Positions 25,543 to 32,755 of a stretch of DNA of 32,755 nucleotides are shown piece after piece. Below the pieces are notes generated by a model. That model was not told where the DNA came from. It saw only the letters and a program-made list of their open reading frames with translations, and searched no databases. The stretch is from Gammaproteobacteria bacterium (GTDB lineage Bacteria; Pseudomonadota; Gammaproteobacteria; Methylococcales; Methylomonadaceae): assembly GCA_024277935.1 (NCBI GenBank), contig JAJRUF010000111.1, positions 1-32,755 on the forward strand, read 5' to 3'. Position 1 is the stretch's first letter, and every line of letters begins with the position of its first letter. Both the position numbers and the translations under genes were made by a program.

Positions 25543-26982
25543 TTAAAAACGAAAATAGATAAATGGGTTGTAGGTTGATGAAGCAACTTTGAAAATGCTT
25601 AATAACAATAATATTGTTGGAATGCTGACTGCTGAGATATTTGAAAGCAAAGACGGTGAAAGTGTTCTTACTTGTGAAAGCTTTTTTATACTCCAGGGGT
25701 ATACAGGGGTTGCTAATATACATCCGATAAAAAAGGCATAAACTGCCTCGGATGTTGTAACTTGAAAAAATTGAAAAGCTGTCGTGTGAAACTGATTAAA
25801 ACTAAACATAACCCCTAGGTAATCTATTGCAGTTACTAAGTTATCTGCTCTAAAAAACACCCATGAAATGATGATGATACTTAATAAATATAAATGTTGA
25901 ATAGGTTGCCAGAATTTATCAATAATTTTATTAAGTCCAGCGTGTTCACTAGCTAAAAAGAAGCCATGAAAAAGACCCCATACTAAGAAATTCCAACTTG
26001 CACCATGCCAAATTCCAGTTAATATAAAGACCAATAGTAAGTTTCTATAAACTTTTAGGGTGGGCACCCTATTCCCACCTAAAGAAAAGTACACATAGTC
26101 TCTGAACCATGTTGATAAAGATATGTGCCAACGTCGCCAAAACTCACGAACAGATGTTGCAATATAGGGATAATTGAAGTTTTCGAGAAAACGAAATCCA
26201 AACATTCTACCAAGCCCAATAGCCATATCAGAGTAGCCAGAAAAATCAAAATAAATTTGTAAGGTATAACAAAGGACACCTAACCATGCGATTGGTGTTG
26301 TAAGATCGTTGTTATTTAATGAAAAAATATTATCAGCAACTTCTCCTAAAGAATTAGCAATTAACATTTTTTTTGCTAGTCCGCAGATGAATTTTTTAAT
26401 CCCACTTGCTAATAATTCTATGGAGTGTGAGCGGTTGGTGATTTGTAAATTAATATCATGGTACCGGATAATTGGTCCGGCAATAAGTTGAGGAAAGAGT
26501 GATATATATAAGGCAAGGTTGAAAATATTCTTTTGTGACAGAACTTCTTTGCGATAGATGTCGACAATATAGGAAATAGCCTGGAATGTAAAAAAAGAAA
26601 TACCTAAAGGCAGGTGAATAGGGCTAATGTCAATGCTTGCAAGCTGAAAATGGGAAAGAAGCACATTAATATTGTCTGCTATAAAATTAGCGTACTTGAA
26701 AGAAACAAGGATAGCAATATTAACCATAATCCCCAAAGAAACCATGATTAACGGCTTGTTACTAGAGGCTGTATTTTGAGCATTATTTATTAGTATGCCA
26801 AAAATATAGTTGGAAATAATTGAAGCAAGCATAACACCGAGGTAAAAAGCTTCCCCCCAAGCATAAAATAGTAAACTTGTTGTTAGTAAGGTGAGGTTTT
26901 TTATTGATTTTGGGCTGCAATAGTAAAAGAGCAAAGCCAAGGGAAGAAAGCCAAATAGAAATATGGGAGAGCTAAATACCAC
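25543..26982 (-). CDS. MBOAT-family O-acyltransferase (AlgI/PatA-like)
   Basis: 479 residues, many membrane spans. The GTG start gives MVFSSPIFLFGFLPLALLFYY, the canonical AlgI-like N-terminus. Further: FFTFQAISYIVDIYRKE, LFPQLIAGPIIRY, FREFWRRWHISLSTWFRDY-type region (SVREFWRRWHISLSTWF), YFSLGGNR, and GIWHGASWNFLVWGLFHG with the catalytic membrane-embedded His. These proteins move acyl groups from cytoplasmic acyl-CoA across the membrane and hand them to an SGNH partner, here the next gene. It is preceded by 198 nt with a candidate promoter. Confidence 0.93.
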   Translation of the reverse strand: MVFSSPIFLFGFLPLALLFYYCSPKSIKNLTLLTTSLLFYAWGEAFYLGVMLASIISNYIFGILINNAQNTASSNKPLIMVSLGIMVNIAILVSFKYANFIADNINVLLSHFQLASIDISPIHLPLGISFFTFQAISYIVDIYRKEVLSQKNIFNLALYISLFPQLIAGPIIRYHDINLQITNRSHSIELLASGIKKFICGLAKKMLIANSLGEVADNIFSLNNNDLTTPIAWLGVLCYTLQIYFDFSGYSDMAIGLGRMFGFRFLENFNYPYIATSVREFWRRWHISLSTWFRDYVYFSLGGNRVPTLKVYRNLLLVFILTGIWHGASWNFLVWGLFHGFFLASEHAGLNKIIDKFWQPIQHLYLLSIIIISWVFFRADNLVTAIDYLGVMFSFNQFHTTAFQFFQVTTSEAVYAFFIGCILATPVYPWSIKKLSQVRTLSPSLLSNISAVSIPTILLLLSIFKVASSTYNPFIYFRF

Positions 26983-27078
26983 AATAAGAAACTATATTTG
27001 TTTGAATAAGTTGAATTTAATTTTGTTCATCAAGTGTACCTCAATATTTGGGGTGAGTGATGAAAAAATATCATTTGT

Positions 27079-27120
27079 TGAATAAATTATATCAGATTTA
27101 CACGGGAGTCTCTCTCCAAA
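27079..27120 (-). promoter_or_regulatory. Candidate promoter for the MBOAT-led polysaccharide operon
   Basis: On the minus strand, TATAAT occurs at 27091-27086, preceded by TG-rich sequence (CGTGTAAATCTGA), about 100 nt upstream of the MBOAT start. A small GGAG-AGAGA-CTCC hairpin lies just upstream. There is no convincing -35 box at 17 nt. I looked for a JUMPstart/ops element and found none. Confidence 0.3.
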
Positions 27121-27180
27121 ATGGGCGTGGTAGAGTCGTTGTTTTTAATTGTGGTTCGGTCTAATCCCCTAGTATTAGAT

Positions 27181-28278
27181 TTATAGGTCAGTTTTTAAGA
27201 TATTATCTATAGCTTTTTTTACTTTACTAACATCAAGAAAATCCAGGCATTGGCTGTAACTCTTTCTATGTCTATCGCAGCCTTCTTCTTGGCAAGGAAC
27301 ACAGTCCTCTTTGCTTTGAATTAAATAGATATTGTTAATATGTGGGTTACCAATTTTTTTATATGGACTAATGTTTTCCTTATAGGCAAATGGCCAAGGG
27401 CCCCATATTACAGGATTAGTTGGGCCATAAATAGCAATAACAGGTGTATTGGTAGCCGCTGCAAGGTGGGTGATGCCAGTATCTGGCCCAATAAACAGCT
27501 GGCTATAGGTAATTAAGTTGGCAAGCTCTGCTAGACTCAGCTGTCCAGATAAATCTATAGTACTTTTGGGTAAAGATTTTTTAATTTCTGCTATATAGTT
27601 CAGTTCTTCTTGATCGGGGCTACCAGAAAGAACAGGAGTGATGGAGAGTTTGGTAAGGTAGTTAGCCACCTCTATCCAGCCTTGAGCCGTCCAACGTTTA
27701 TATTGCCATTGTGGATGTATGTGTAGTATGGCGTATAGATTTGGTAATTTGTATTTTTTAGAGGGTAATAGCTTTTCTTGGGTGTTGGGAGGAATTAATG
27801 AGAAGAATGGTTTAATATTTATCAAGGTGCTAAGCTTTAATAACACAATAACAGTATGGGTGTTGTGGGTGTCAAACTCACTCCACCCTTGTAATAGATA
27901 ACGTTTCCACCATCTTTTTTGCTCTCTTTTTGGGGTAAACCCTATACGAATAGGTGCGGCAAATATTCCGTAGAGAAGAGGCCTGTCCCCTGTTTGTGTT
28001 ACAACGGCTAGGTCATAGCGTCTAAATATTTTTTTAAATAACTTTATATTATCTTGAATATCAGGGTGTTGAGGTGTAATGATTATTTGATCAATATCTG
28101 TATTCCCCTCTAGCATTGCTGCTGTGTTTTTGTATATTAAAACGTCAATTTGGGCTTCAGCATAGGCTTGGCGGAAAGAGTGTATCAGAGGGGTTGCTAA
28201 CAATACATCCCCTAAAAAACGCATAGCTATAATAAGGATTCTTTTAGGGGGAGGACTAATTATGATACTTTTTTCCAT
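27181..28278 (-). CDS. Family 9 glycosyltransferase, heptosyltransferase III-like
   Basis: 365 residues, GT-B fold, cytosolic face of the inner membrane. The N-terminal ILIIAMRFLGDVLLATPLIHSF is the typical start of ADP-heptose:LPS heptosyltransferases. The C-terminal half has SGSPDQEE, LSGQLSLAELANLI, FIGPDTGITHLAAATNTPVIAIYGPTNP (donor-binding signature) and WGPWPF. The tail carries the cysteine-rich CVPCQEEGCDRHRKSYSQC, often seen in WaaQ-type proteins. It probably adds heptose to the LPS inner core. It is the first gene of the cluster in transcription order and is separated from the kinase gene upstream by 175 nt. Confidence 0.9.
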   Translation of the reverse strand: MEKSIIISPPPKRILIIAMRFLGDVLLATPLIHSFRQAYAEAQIDVLIYKNTAAMLEGNTDIDQIIITPQHPDIQDNIKLFKKIFRRYDLAVVTQTGDRPLLYGIFAAPIRIGFTPKREQKRWWKRYLLQGWSEFDTHNTHTVIVLLKLSTLINIKPFFSLIPPNTQEKLLPSKKYKLPNLYAILHIHPQWQYKRWTAQGWIEVANYLTKLSITPVLSGSPDQEELNYIAEIKKSLPKSTIDLSGQLSLAELANLITYSQLFIGPDTGITHLAAATNTPVIAIYGPTNPVIWGPWPFAYKENISPYKKIGNPHINNIYLIQSKEDCVPCQEEGCDRHRKSYSQCLDFLDVSKVKKAIDNILKTDL

Positions 28279-28453
28279 ATGTTGTTTTAATGTTTATATT
28301 AAATGGGTAGAAACACTTGTTATTTTATAGTTAGAGCAAAGCATAGTTTCATAGAGTTGGGCTGGATTAGCTGGCCACTTGATGTGTTTTTAGCACTTTA
28401 TACTTAGTGTCCCAGCTTTTAAATTATTGGAACAGAATTTTTAGCATGAAAAA

Positions 28454-29863
28454 TTATAATCTGTTGTTCCCACAATGTCTTAAAAACTGAGTTCGTTGCT
28501 TTTCATCAGGTATTTTATCCGCTAGTGATAAATGTAACTCTTCAAGACAGGAGCTGTGTTTTAGGTTTTTTTTAATCATGTGCTTGGCAACAGGCCCTAG
28601 ATAACGAGCGAGTTCTGATGTTAGTTGAGTTAATTCATTATCATTTAGTTTCAGTTTAATTGCAGATCCGGATGATTGAGAGGTACTGGTTTTTGCACCT
28701 GTAATATTAGAAAATGAAGTGGCTTCTTTTTTAAAAAAACCTGTTGCTTGAATGTTTTTTATAAACGCTTTTCTATCCCTCACTGAAGAAATATGACTGG
28801 ATAATGAATCTAATAAATGTGAAATATTGGGGGAATTTTTAGCTTGTTTTTTTAACACAACCTTAGCAACTGGCCCAATAAACTGGGTTAAACTTTTTTC
28901 TACAAGGCTCAGTTCATCTTTATTTAATTGGCTTAAGCAACTCAGTTGTGACTTTTCTGTGTGGACCGAGTGCTCTTTTGGTAATTTGGTTCGTAGTTGA
29001 ATAACCGTTTCAGCAAGCTCATCACTTTGTTGATAAGGAGATTCCGTAGATATTTGGATGCTGAGCAGTGCTTTGGAAAATTCCATAGCTGTTTGAAAAC
29101 GTTCACTAGGGTTCTGGCTTAATGCTTTAACTAACGTTTGACTTAAATGATCTTTTTGTAAGGTCGTCAGCGGAAGTTGCTGGAGAGATGAGTCAATAGC
29201 GCTAGCATGTATTTCAGAGGGTTTTATACGTTTATGCGTTAATAGCTCCAGCAAGACCACCGCTGCAGAGTATAAATCCGAGCGACCGTCAACTTGTGCC
29301 CCCCTATTGGCTTCTGGCGACATGTAACTCGGCGTACCAATGACATCCCCGATTTGAGTTAAATCAGAATTATCAATTCGAGCAACTCCAAAATCGGTAA
29401 CCTTTACTACACCATTCTCTAGTAGTAAAATATTAGCAGGTTTAATATCTCTATGCACAACACCTAGCTGGTGTGCGGCATAAAGGGCATCTAATGTTTT
29501 ACTAACAACTTCTATTGCTTGCTTATACGTGAATGAATAGCCTGATTTAAGCATCATTCGCAGGTCTACACCCTGCACATACTCCATCACCATATAGGGC
29601 CTTTCATGGCACATACCACAATCAAAAACCGTGACAATATTTTGGTGTAAACACTTTGCAGCGGCTTTAACTTCATGTTTGAAGCGTTGCTCCAATTCAT
29701 CCGCCATGTCGCCATCAAGTAAGTGTTTATGCAATACTTTGATGGCAACATAGCGATCAATCTCACTGTCATAGCCTTTGTATACCACCCCCATTGCACC
29801 TTGGCCCAGAATGCTTAGTATTTTGTATTTATCTATTTCTTTTGGGTAGTCAGAGCTAGTCAT
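28454..29863 (-). CDS. Hanks-type serine/threonine protein kinase with duplicated C-terminal module
   Basis: 469 residues, no membrane span. The kinase domain (13-270) is complete: glycine loop LGQGAMGVVYKG (20-25), VAIK with Lys42, the HRDIKPANIL catalytic loop (Asp139), DFGVAR (Asp157), and the activation region IGTPSYMSPEA, with GRSDLYSAAVVLLELLT. It should be active. The C-terminal 150 residues hold two copies of a 60-70-residue module built as L..L...L....GPVAK.(V/M)(L/I)KK...S..L..L...I....R..F, one near 318-380 and one near 408-469. I read it as a helical regulatory or binding repeat; I do not know its partner. It follows the haem/HAMP sensor gene by 27 nt and is the last gene of that operon. 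Confidence 0.92.
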   Translation of the reverse strand: MTSSDYPKEIDKYKILSILGQGAMGVVYKGYDSEIDRYVAIKVLHKHLLDGDMADELEQRFKHEVKAAAKCLHQNIVTVFDCGMCHERPYMVMEYVQGVDLRMMLKSGYSFTYKQAIEVVSKTLDALYAAHQLGVVHRDIKPANILLLENGVVKVTDFGVARIDNSDLTQIGDVIGTPSYMSPEANRGAQVDGRSDLYSAAVVLLELLTHKRIKPSEIHASAIDSSLQQLPLTTLQKDHLSQTLVKALSQNPSERFQTAMEFSKALLSIQISTESPYQQSDELAETVIQLRTKLPKEHSVHTEKSQLSCLSQLNKDELSLVEKSLTQFIGPVAKVVLKKQAKNSPNISHLLDSLSSHISSVRDRKAFIKNIQATGFFKKEATSFSNITGAKTSTSQSSGSAIKLKLNDNELTQLTSELARYLGPVAKHMIKKNLKHSSCLEELHLSLADKIPDEKQRTQFLRHCGNNRL

Positions 29864-29890
29864 AAAATGCTTACGGGGTGATTAAGACGA

Positions 29891-30784
29891 CTAAGAATTT
29901 TCTTCATCATTTTCGCTGTCCAGCATGTTGAATGCGTTAACAAGGCTTCGATGCATACGATTAAAAGACTGCCCTACAGAAGCAATTTCATCTTTACCTT
30001 TAATATCTAGTTCTTCAGCTTCAAGATTCCCCATGCTTACCCTATCTGCCTGTTTGGAAATTGTCAGTATGGGTTTGATAACGATAAAATGCAACAAAAG
30101 GTTAAGCAGGACAATGGTTATTACAAATCCCCCTGTAATCAAGCCAAGAAATGAGTAAAAAGTCGATTCTGCTCGTTGTAAAGGAAGTGACATAGGGATA
30201 GATACAATTTGTGCCCCAATCACTTCGTTCATTTGCCAGCCAAAACCATTAGCCGTGCCATAGGTGTCTATTAATGTTTTCGGTGCTGCAGATGGAGTGC
30301 TATGACAAGCTAAACAGTTAGGATTTTTTATCTGGATAGGGCGGCTCATGTACAGCATGTGACCAGTTGGAGTATCACGTTCTCCAATTAATTCTTTTTC
30401 ATCCGCATTACTTCTAAACCAGTTTATAATATCTGCTTCCCAGCTAGTTGCCCTGTTAATAGGGTTGGTTGGGTTCAATGTGGCCTCACGATAACTGTAT
30501 TCAGGGTGCGACTTTTGCAGTTTAGAAATATATTGGTTAGCAGCATAAGCGGGCACCGTTTGTTTAATAAACTGGCGTTTTTGTTGCAATGCTAAAAGTG
30601 GTTTTACCTCTGAGACGGTATAGCCTCTAACCGCAATGGCACTTTCCATCATAAATCGTGCATTTTCTATGACCTCTTCCCGTGCATTTTTTTGTAGTAG
30701 GTGGTACGAAAAAATAGCAGCCAGACCAATTCCAGCAAGACTGGAAAGAATTAAAACCAAATTAAACTTAATTCTTAAACTCAT
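29891..30784 (-). CDS. Periplasmic c-type haem sensor with HAMP domain (DUF3365/Tll0287-like)
   Basis: 297 residues. Membrane span 1 is residues 8-28, followed by a periplasmic sensor region (30-205) with the DUF3365 pattern (AVRGYTVSEVKPLL, PAYAANQYI, YREATLNPTNPINRATSWE) and a c-type haem attachment site NPNCLACHST (Cys157, Cys160, His161), then NEVIGAQIVSIPM. Span 2 is about 210-235, and a HAMP linker (236-288, IVIKPILTISKQADRVSMGNLE) ends the protein. There is no kinase, cyclase or methyl-accepting domain, so an output partner is needed; the adjacent Ser/Thr kinase is the obvious candidate. AGGAAA before the ATG supports the start. A redox or gas (O2, NO) signal is inference from the haem. 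Confidence 0.9.
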   Translation of the reverse strand: MSLRIKFNLVLILSSLAGIGLAAIFSYHLLQKNAREEVIENARFMMESAIAVRGYTVSEVKPLLALQQKRQFIKQTVPAYAANQYISKLQKSHPEYSYREATLNPTNPINRATSWEADIINWFRSNADEKELIGERDTPTGHMLYMSRPIQIKNPNCLACHSTPSAAPKTLIDTYGTANGFGWQMNEVIGAQIVSIPMSLPLQRAESTFYSFLGLITGGFVITIVLLNLLLHFIVIKPILTISKQADRVSMGNLEAEELDIKGKDEIASVGQSFNRMHRSLVNAFNMLDSENDEENS

Positions 30785-30805
30785 ATTATTTCCTGGAAAT
30801 TGTAA

Positions 30806-31624
30806 TTATAATTGGTTGCAAGCCTTTAAAGCAGCTAAGGCTTTGGCGAAAGATTGTAAAGAAAAAGTGACACTTGATGTTTTTGTTTGTGGCCAAGTGG
30901 GCCAAAACCCTAGCTTAATATTTATTTTCTTTGCTGTTTTCATTAATGCTGTGAGTTCTGAAATATTCTTTCTATTTAAGGTATAGCGTTTATTTGCAAC
31001 TTTATCAAATAAAAAGACTGGATTATTATCAATATAAATACCTACTTCTGGGTAAGTCAAATCAATTTCTGAGTCAGTTTTAATAATTAACGCGGTTGTT
31101 GATAGTTGTAGGCTCATCTTGGCATTATCATAGCCATCATAAAATTTTTTTTGGACACTACTTAATAAGCATTGCGGTTTATTAGATAAATACCCCCGTT
31201 TTTTATCTAATACCCAACTGGAGCCAAATTGCATGGGAAGCTTATCCTCTCTAATGGCCATGCTTTCCGTTTTAGTTATTTGTTCAATATGTTCAGCCCT
31301 TGGTTTTAATGCCTTAAGCTTTACCTGAAGAGTATCGGTGTCAGTTGCTTGTCTCTTTTTTATAGTGCGAATAACTGGCTTTTGGGTTGGCTTTATTTTA
31401 ATTTTTTTCTTTTTAACTATTTGTCTTTTAGTTTTTACAACCGTTTTTTTTGCTAAACTGGTATTTTTACTAGTGGGATTCGTTTGGTTTAAAACTTCTA
31501 AATCAGCTAGTTTGAGTAGTGTCGATTTAACTTTTGCTTTAAGATCCAATTGTTCTTTGGTGATAGATTTAGAGCAAGCAATGATAAAGAACGGGATAAA
31601 AATAAAGGTATAAATGCGTTTCAT
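30806..31624 (-). CDS. Putative lipoprotein with Lys-rich linker and C-terminal beta domain
   Basis: 272 residues. The N-terminus MKRIYTFIFIPFFIIACSKS is a lipoprotein signal, with lipobox IIAC and mature Cys17. Residues 50-95 are strongly basic (KKTVVKTKRQIVKKKKIKIK), with Thr, Pro and Gln, a disordered linker that could bind acidic surfaces or cell wall. The second half (from about 135) looks like a folded domain: QFGSSWVLDKKRGYLSN, a CLLSS segment, alternating beta-strand patterns, FLFDKVANKRYTLNR, and a final ALKACNQL. The strand pattern and closing Cys recall IalB-like proteins, but this is weak. Gene spacing to the haem sensor is 21 nt, so it belongs to the sensor-kinase operon and may be its periplasmic or outer-membrane component. 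Confidence 0.75.
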   Translation of the reverse strand: MKRIYTFIFIPFFIIACSKSITKEQLDLKAKVKSTLLKLADLEVLNQTNPTSKNTSLAKKTVVKTKRQIVKKKKIKIKPTQKPVIRTIKKRQATDTDTLQVKLKALKPRAEHIEQITKTESMAIREDKLPMQFGSSWVLDKKRGYLSNKPQCLLSSVQKKFYDGYDNAKMSLQLSTTALIIKTDSEIDLTYPEVGIYIDNNPVFLFDKVANKRYTLNRKNISELTALMKTAKKINIKLGFWPTWPQTKTSSVTFSLQSFAKALAALKACNQL

Positions 31625-31633
31625 AGCTATATT

Positions 31634-31690
31634 GTTCTTGATTGGGGTGAGACTTTAAATCATACCTCAATCAGATGTACAATCAAGAAC
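31634..31690. promoter_or_regulatory. Inverted repeat just upstream of the lipoprotein gene
   Basis: GTTCTTGATTG (31634-31644) and CAATCAAGAAC (31680-31690) are exact reverse complements 35 nt apart, in the 110-nt gap between the barrel protein and the lipoprotein gene. The inner arm starts 10 nt before the lipoprotein start codon. It could be an operator, or a hairpin controlling read-through from the barrel gene; no T-run follows it. Confidence 0.45.
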
Positions 31691-31734
31691 AAATAGTATA
31701 CTCAACGCATCTAGGGGTTCTGACCTTACTTATT

Positions 31735-32568
31735 TTAATACAGCTCAGGCAACATAAACTGTAAAGAAAAATTCATGGACCACTCAGGTGCCTGGTCTGG
31801 TCTTTCAATATTATAATAAGCACCAAGCTTGCTATTAACAGCATAATCATTCAAATTAAACAGCTTACCTAGACCTGCTCCTATTGGTATTGTCCAGCGA
31901 TTATTTGAATTAGAATTCCAATTGGCAATCATATCCATATCTGTCATTAAGTACCAGCCCTGCCCAATATTGTAGCTAGCAAAAGGTTCAAGAGTCAGTT
32001 GGCTTACATTTGAACGCCCTTTACTACCGAAAACTGACCAAATTTGTTTTGCTTTTAACCCAACCGTCCAAAGCGTAGATTGCTTAACAAACATTGCTGC
32101 CGGTCCTATACTAAATTTTCCACCACCTAACTCTCTTTTCGGATAGTCTGAAGGAAATACAAAAGCTGGACCTATACCCCATTGCATATTACCCGTATCA
32201 GCAGGGGAAATATAAGAGGTCAAATTCATATCGGCAAGACCCGTTGCAGAACCCGATGTATAAAGTTGTGGCAACTCCTCTATCCCTGTTATACCGCCAC
32301 CCGTATCAATAATTTTTAGAGAAAGCTGGTTTATAATATTAATTTTATTTAGCTTCACAGGCATAATAGGCTCAAGGGCAAATATAGAAATATCACCATT
32401 GTTTGCCCCGCCATGAAAGGTATAATTTATTGGGAGGCTAAAAACAGGAGCCAAAGGGTTTTGGGCGCTACGCAACCAGTCTTCAGTATTTTGAGGCTGA
32501 TTTTCTGCGTAAGCTATTTGAAGAGTTGTTAAGATAACCAAACAGATATTTCTAAAATAGTTATACAT
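31735..32568 (-). CDS. Outer-membrane beta-barrel protein, family unrecognised
   Basis: 277 residues from the ATG at 32568 (MYNYFRNICLVILTTLQIAYAE), which is a signal peptide cleaved after AYA, with GGAG 9 nt upstream. The frame is open for another 38 codons upstream, but that stretch lies over a repeat and is not needed. The mature part alternates polar and hydrophobic residues (LADMNLTSYISP, MQWGIGPAFVFPSD, GKFSIGPAAMFVKQ, WTVGLKAKQIWSVFG, LEPFASYNIGQGWYLMTD) and ends in WSMNFSLQFMLPELY, with the aromatic C-terminal strand usual for outer-membrane barrels. About twelve strands seem likely. Similar proteins are often annotated as transporters or MetA-pathway-like; the ligand is unknown. It lies 110 nt upstream of the lipoprotein gene, perhaps in the same transcript. 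Confidence 0.78.
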   Translation of the reverse strand: MYNYFRNICLVILTTLQIAYAENQPQNTEDWLRSAQNPLAPVFSLPINYTFHGGANNGDISIFALEPIMPVKLNKINIINQLSLKIIDTGGGITGIEELPQLYTSGSATGLADMNLTSYISPADTGNMQWGIGPAFVFPSDYPKRELGGGKFSIGPAAMFVKQSTLWTVGLKAKQIWSVFGSKGRSNVSQLTLEPFASYNIGQGWYLMTDMDMIANWNSNSNNRWTIPIGAGLGKLFNLNDYAVNSKLGAYYNIERPDQAPEWSMNFSLQFMLPELY

Positions 32569-32651
32569 ATTTATTTGCTCCTTAATGGTTGATTTTAAAG
32601 AAACTAAAAAACTACTAGGAGGCTGTCCGAGAATAGAAACCGTCGCGAGGG

Positions 32652-32743
32652 AAAGCCCTTTTGAGTCAGTTTTTTCGTTCATTTGAGGCGAATAGTTGTG
32701 CTATTTTACGAAAATGAACGGAAAAAGTGGCCAAAAGGGCTTT
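32652..32743. repeat. Large imperfect inverted repeat, possible mobile-element end
   Basis: Arms of about 32 nt (32652-32684 and 32712-32743) pair with a few mismatches: AAAGCCCTTTTG near one end and CAAAAGGGCTTT at the other, with TTCGTTCATTT against AAATGAACGGAA inside. The loop is about 27 nt. Just outside (32620-32640), AGGAGGCTGTCCGAGAAT resembles insertion-sequence ends. The window stops before any transposase could appear, so the class is open. Confidence 0.5.
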
Positions 32744-32755
32744 TTCCGTAGCAGG

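Noticed and set aside
25541-25723. N-terminal extension of the AlgJ-like protein
   Set aside because: It overlaps the MBOAT gene in another frame; MSEQLALK at 25540 gives a normal anchor at the N-terminus and sits just 2 nt after the MBOAT stop.
26983-27180. JUMPstart/ops element upstream of the polysaccharide genes
   Set aside because: No GGCGGTAGC-like core was found on the minus strand; only a TATAAT-like box and a small hairpin are present.
32569-32682. N-terminal extension of the barrel protein to 32682
   Set aside because: It lies over the inverted repeat, and the internal ATG at 32568 has GGAG and begins a clear signal peptide.

Overview
The window is AT-rich gammaproteobacterial chromosome. 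The best clue to the organism is the gene cut by the left edge: its 45 visible residues (MATPLIQMALDSLDFDATVA...) read as the N-terminus of 3-hexulose-6-phosphate synthase, the first enzyme of the ribulose monophosphate pathway. Together with zapD, yacG, pilD, LPS-core genes and low GC, this suggests a type I methanotroph or methylotroph (Methylococcales-like). That assignment is inference from one partial gene plus overall gene style. No rRNA, tRNA or CRISPR array was seen.

Layout. (1) 1-3458, C1 and triose metabolism: hxlA (partial, -), a NagD-type HAD phosphatase (+), dhaK (+) and dhaL (-). dhaK and dhaL converge on a block of palindromic repeats. (2) 3613-4977: a membrane-anchored coiled-coil protein ending in a bacterial haemoglobin domain, with seven 45-bp tandem units in its stalk. 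(3) 5453-7971, a compact housekeeping operon: pilD, coaE, zapD, yacG. (4) 8266-12678: a giant cytoplasmic PAS/GAF/GGDEF/EAL protein with a CZB-like C-terminus. (5) 12991-14427: an exported EF-hand protein with a strong terminator, then an orphan multi-pass membrane protein. (6) 14779-28278, all on the minus strand: a surface-polysaccharide (LPS core/O-antigen-like) cluster. In transcription order it holds a family 9 heptosyltransferase, an MBOAT/SGNH O-acylation pair, a family 17 glycosyltransferase, a Wzy/WaaL-like protein, a family 2 glycosyltransferase, a three-domain Fdt-type amino-sugar fusion, a hexapeptide acyltransferase, three more family 2 glycosyltransferases (one WaaE-like) and a methyltransferase. 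(7) 28454-32568, also minus: an outer-membrane barrel protein, a Lys-rich lipoprotein, a c-type haem sensor with HAMP but no output domain, and a Hanks-type Ser/Thr kinase. The last three are tightly spaced. (8) 32620-32755: a large inverted repeat that looks like the edge of a mobile or repeat element.

Most notable are the single-polypeptide acetyltransferase-ketoisomerase-aminotransferase fusion (a full three-step route to a 3-acetamido-3,6-dideoxyhexose nucleotide), the membrane-tethered globin on an expandable coiled-coil stalk, and the haem-sensor/kinase/lipoprotein module. Short palindromes sharing a CTTTAG or CTAAAG core, plus a second GTAGGATG family, are scattered between genes throughout.
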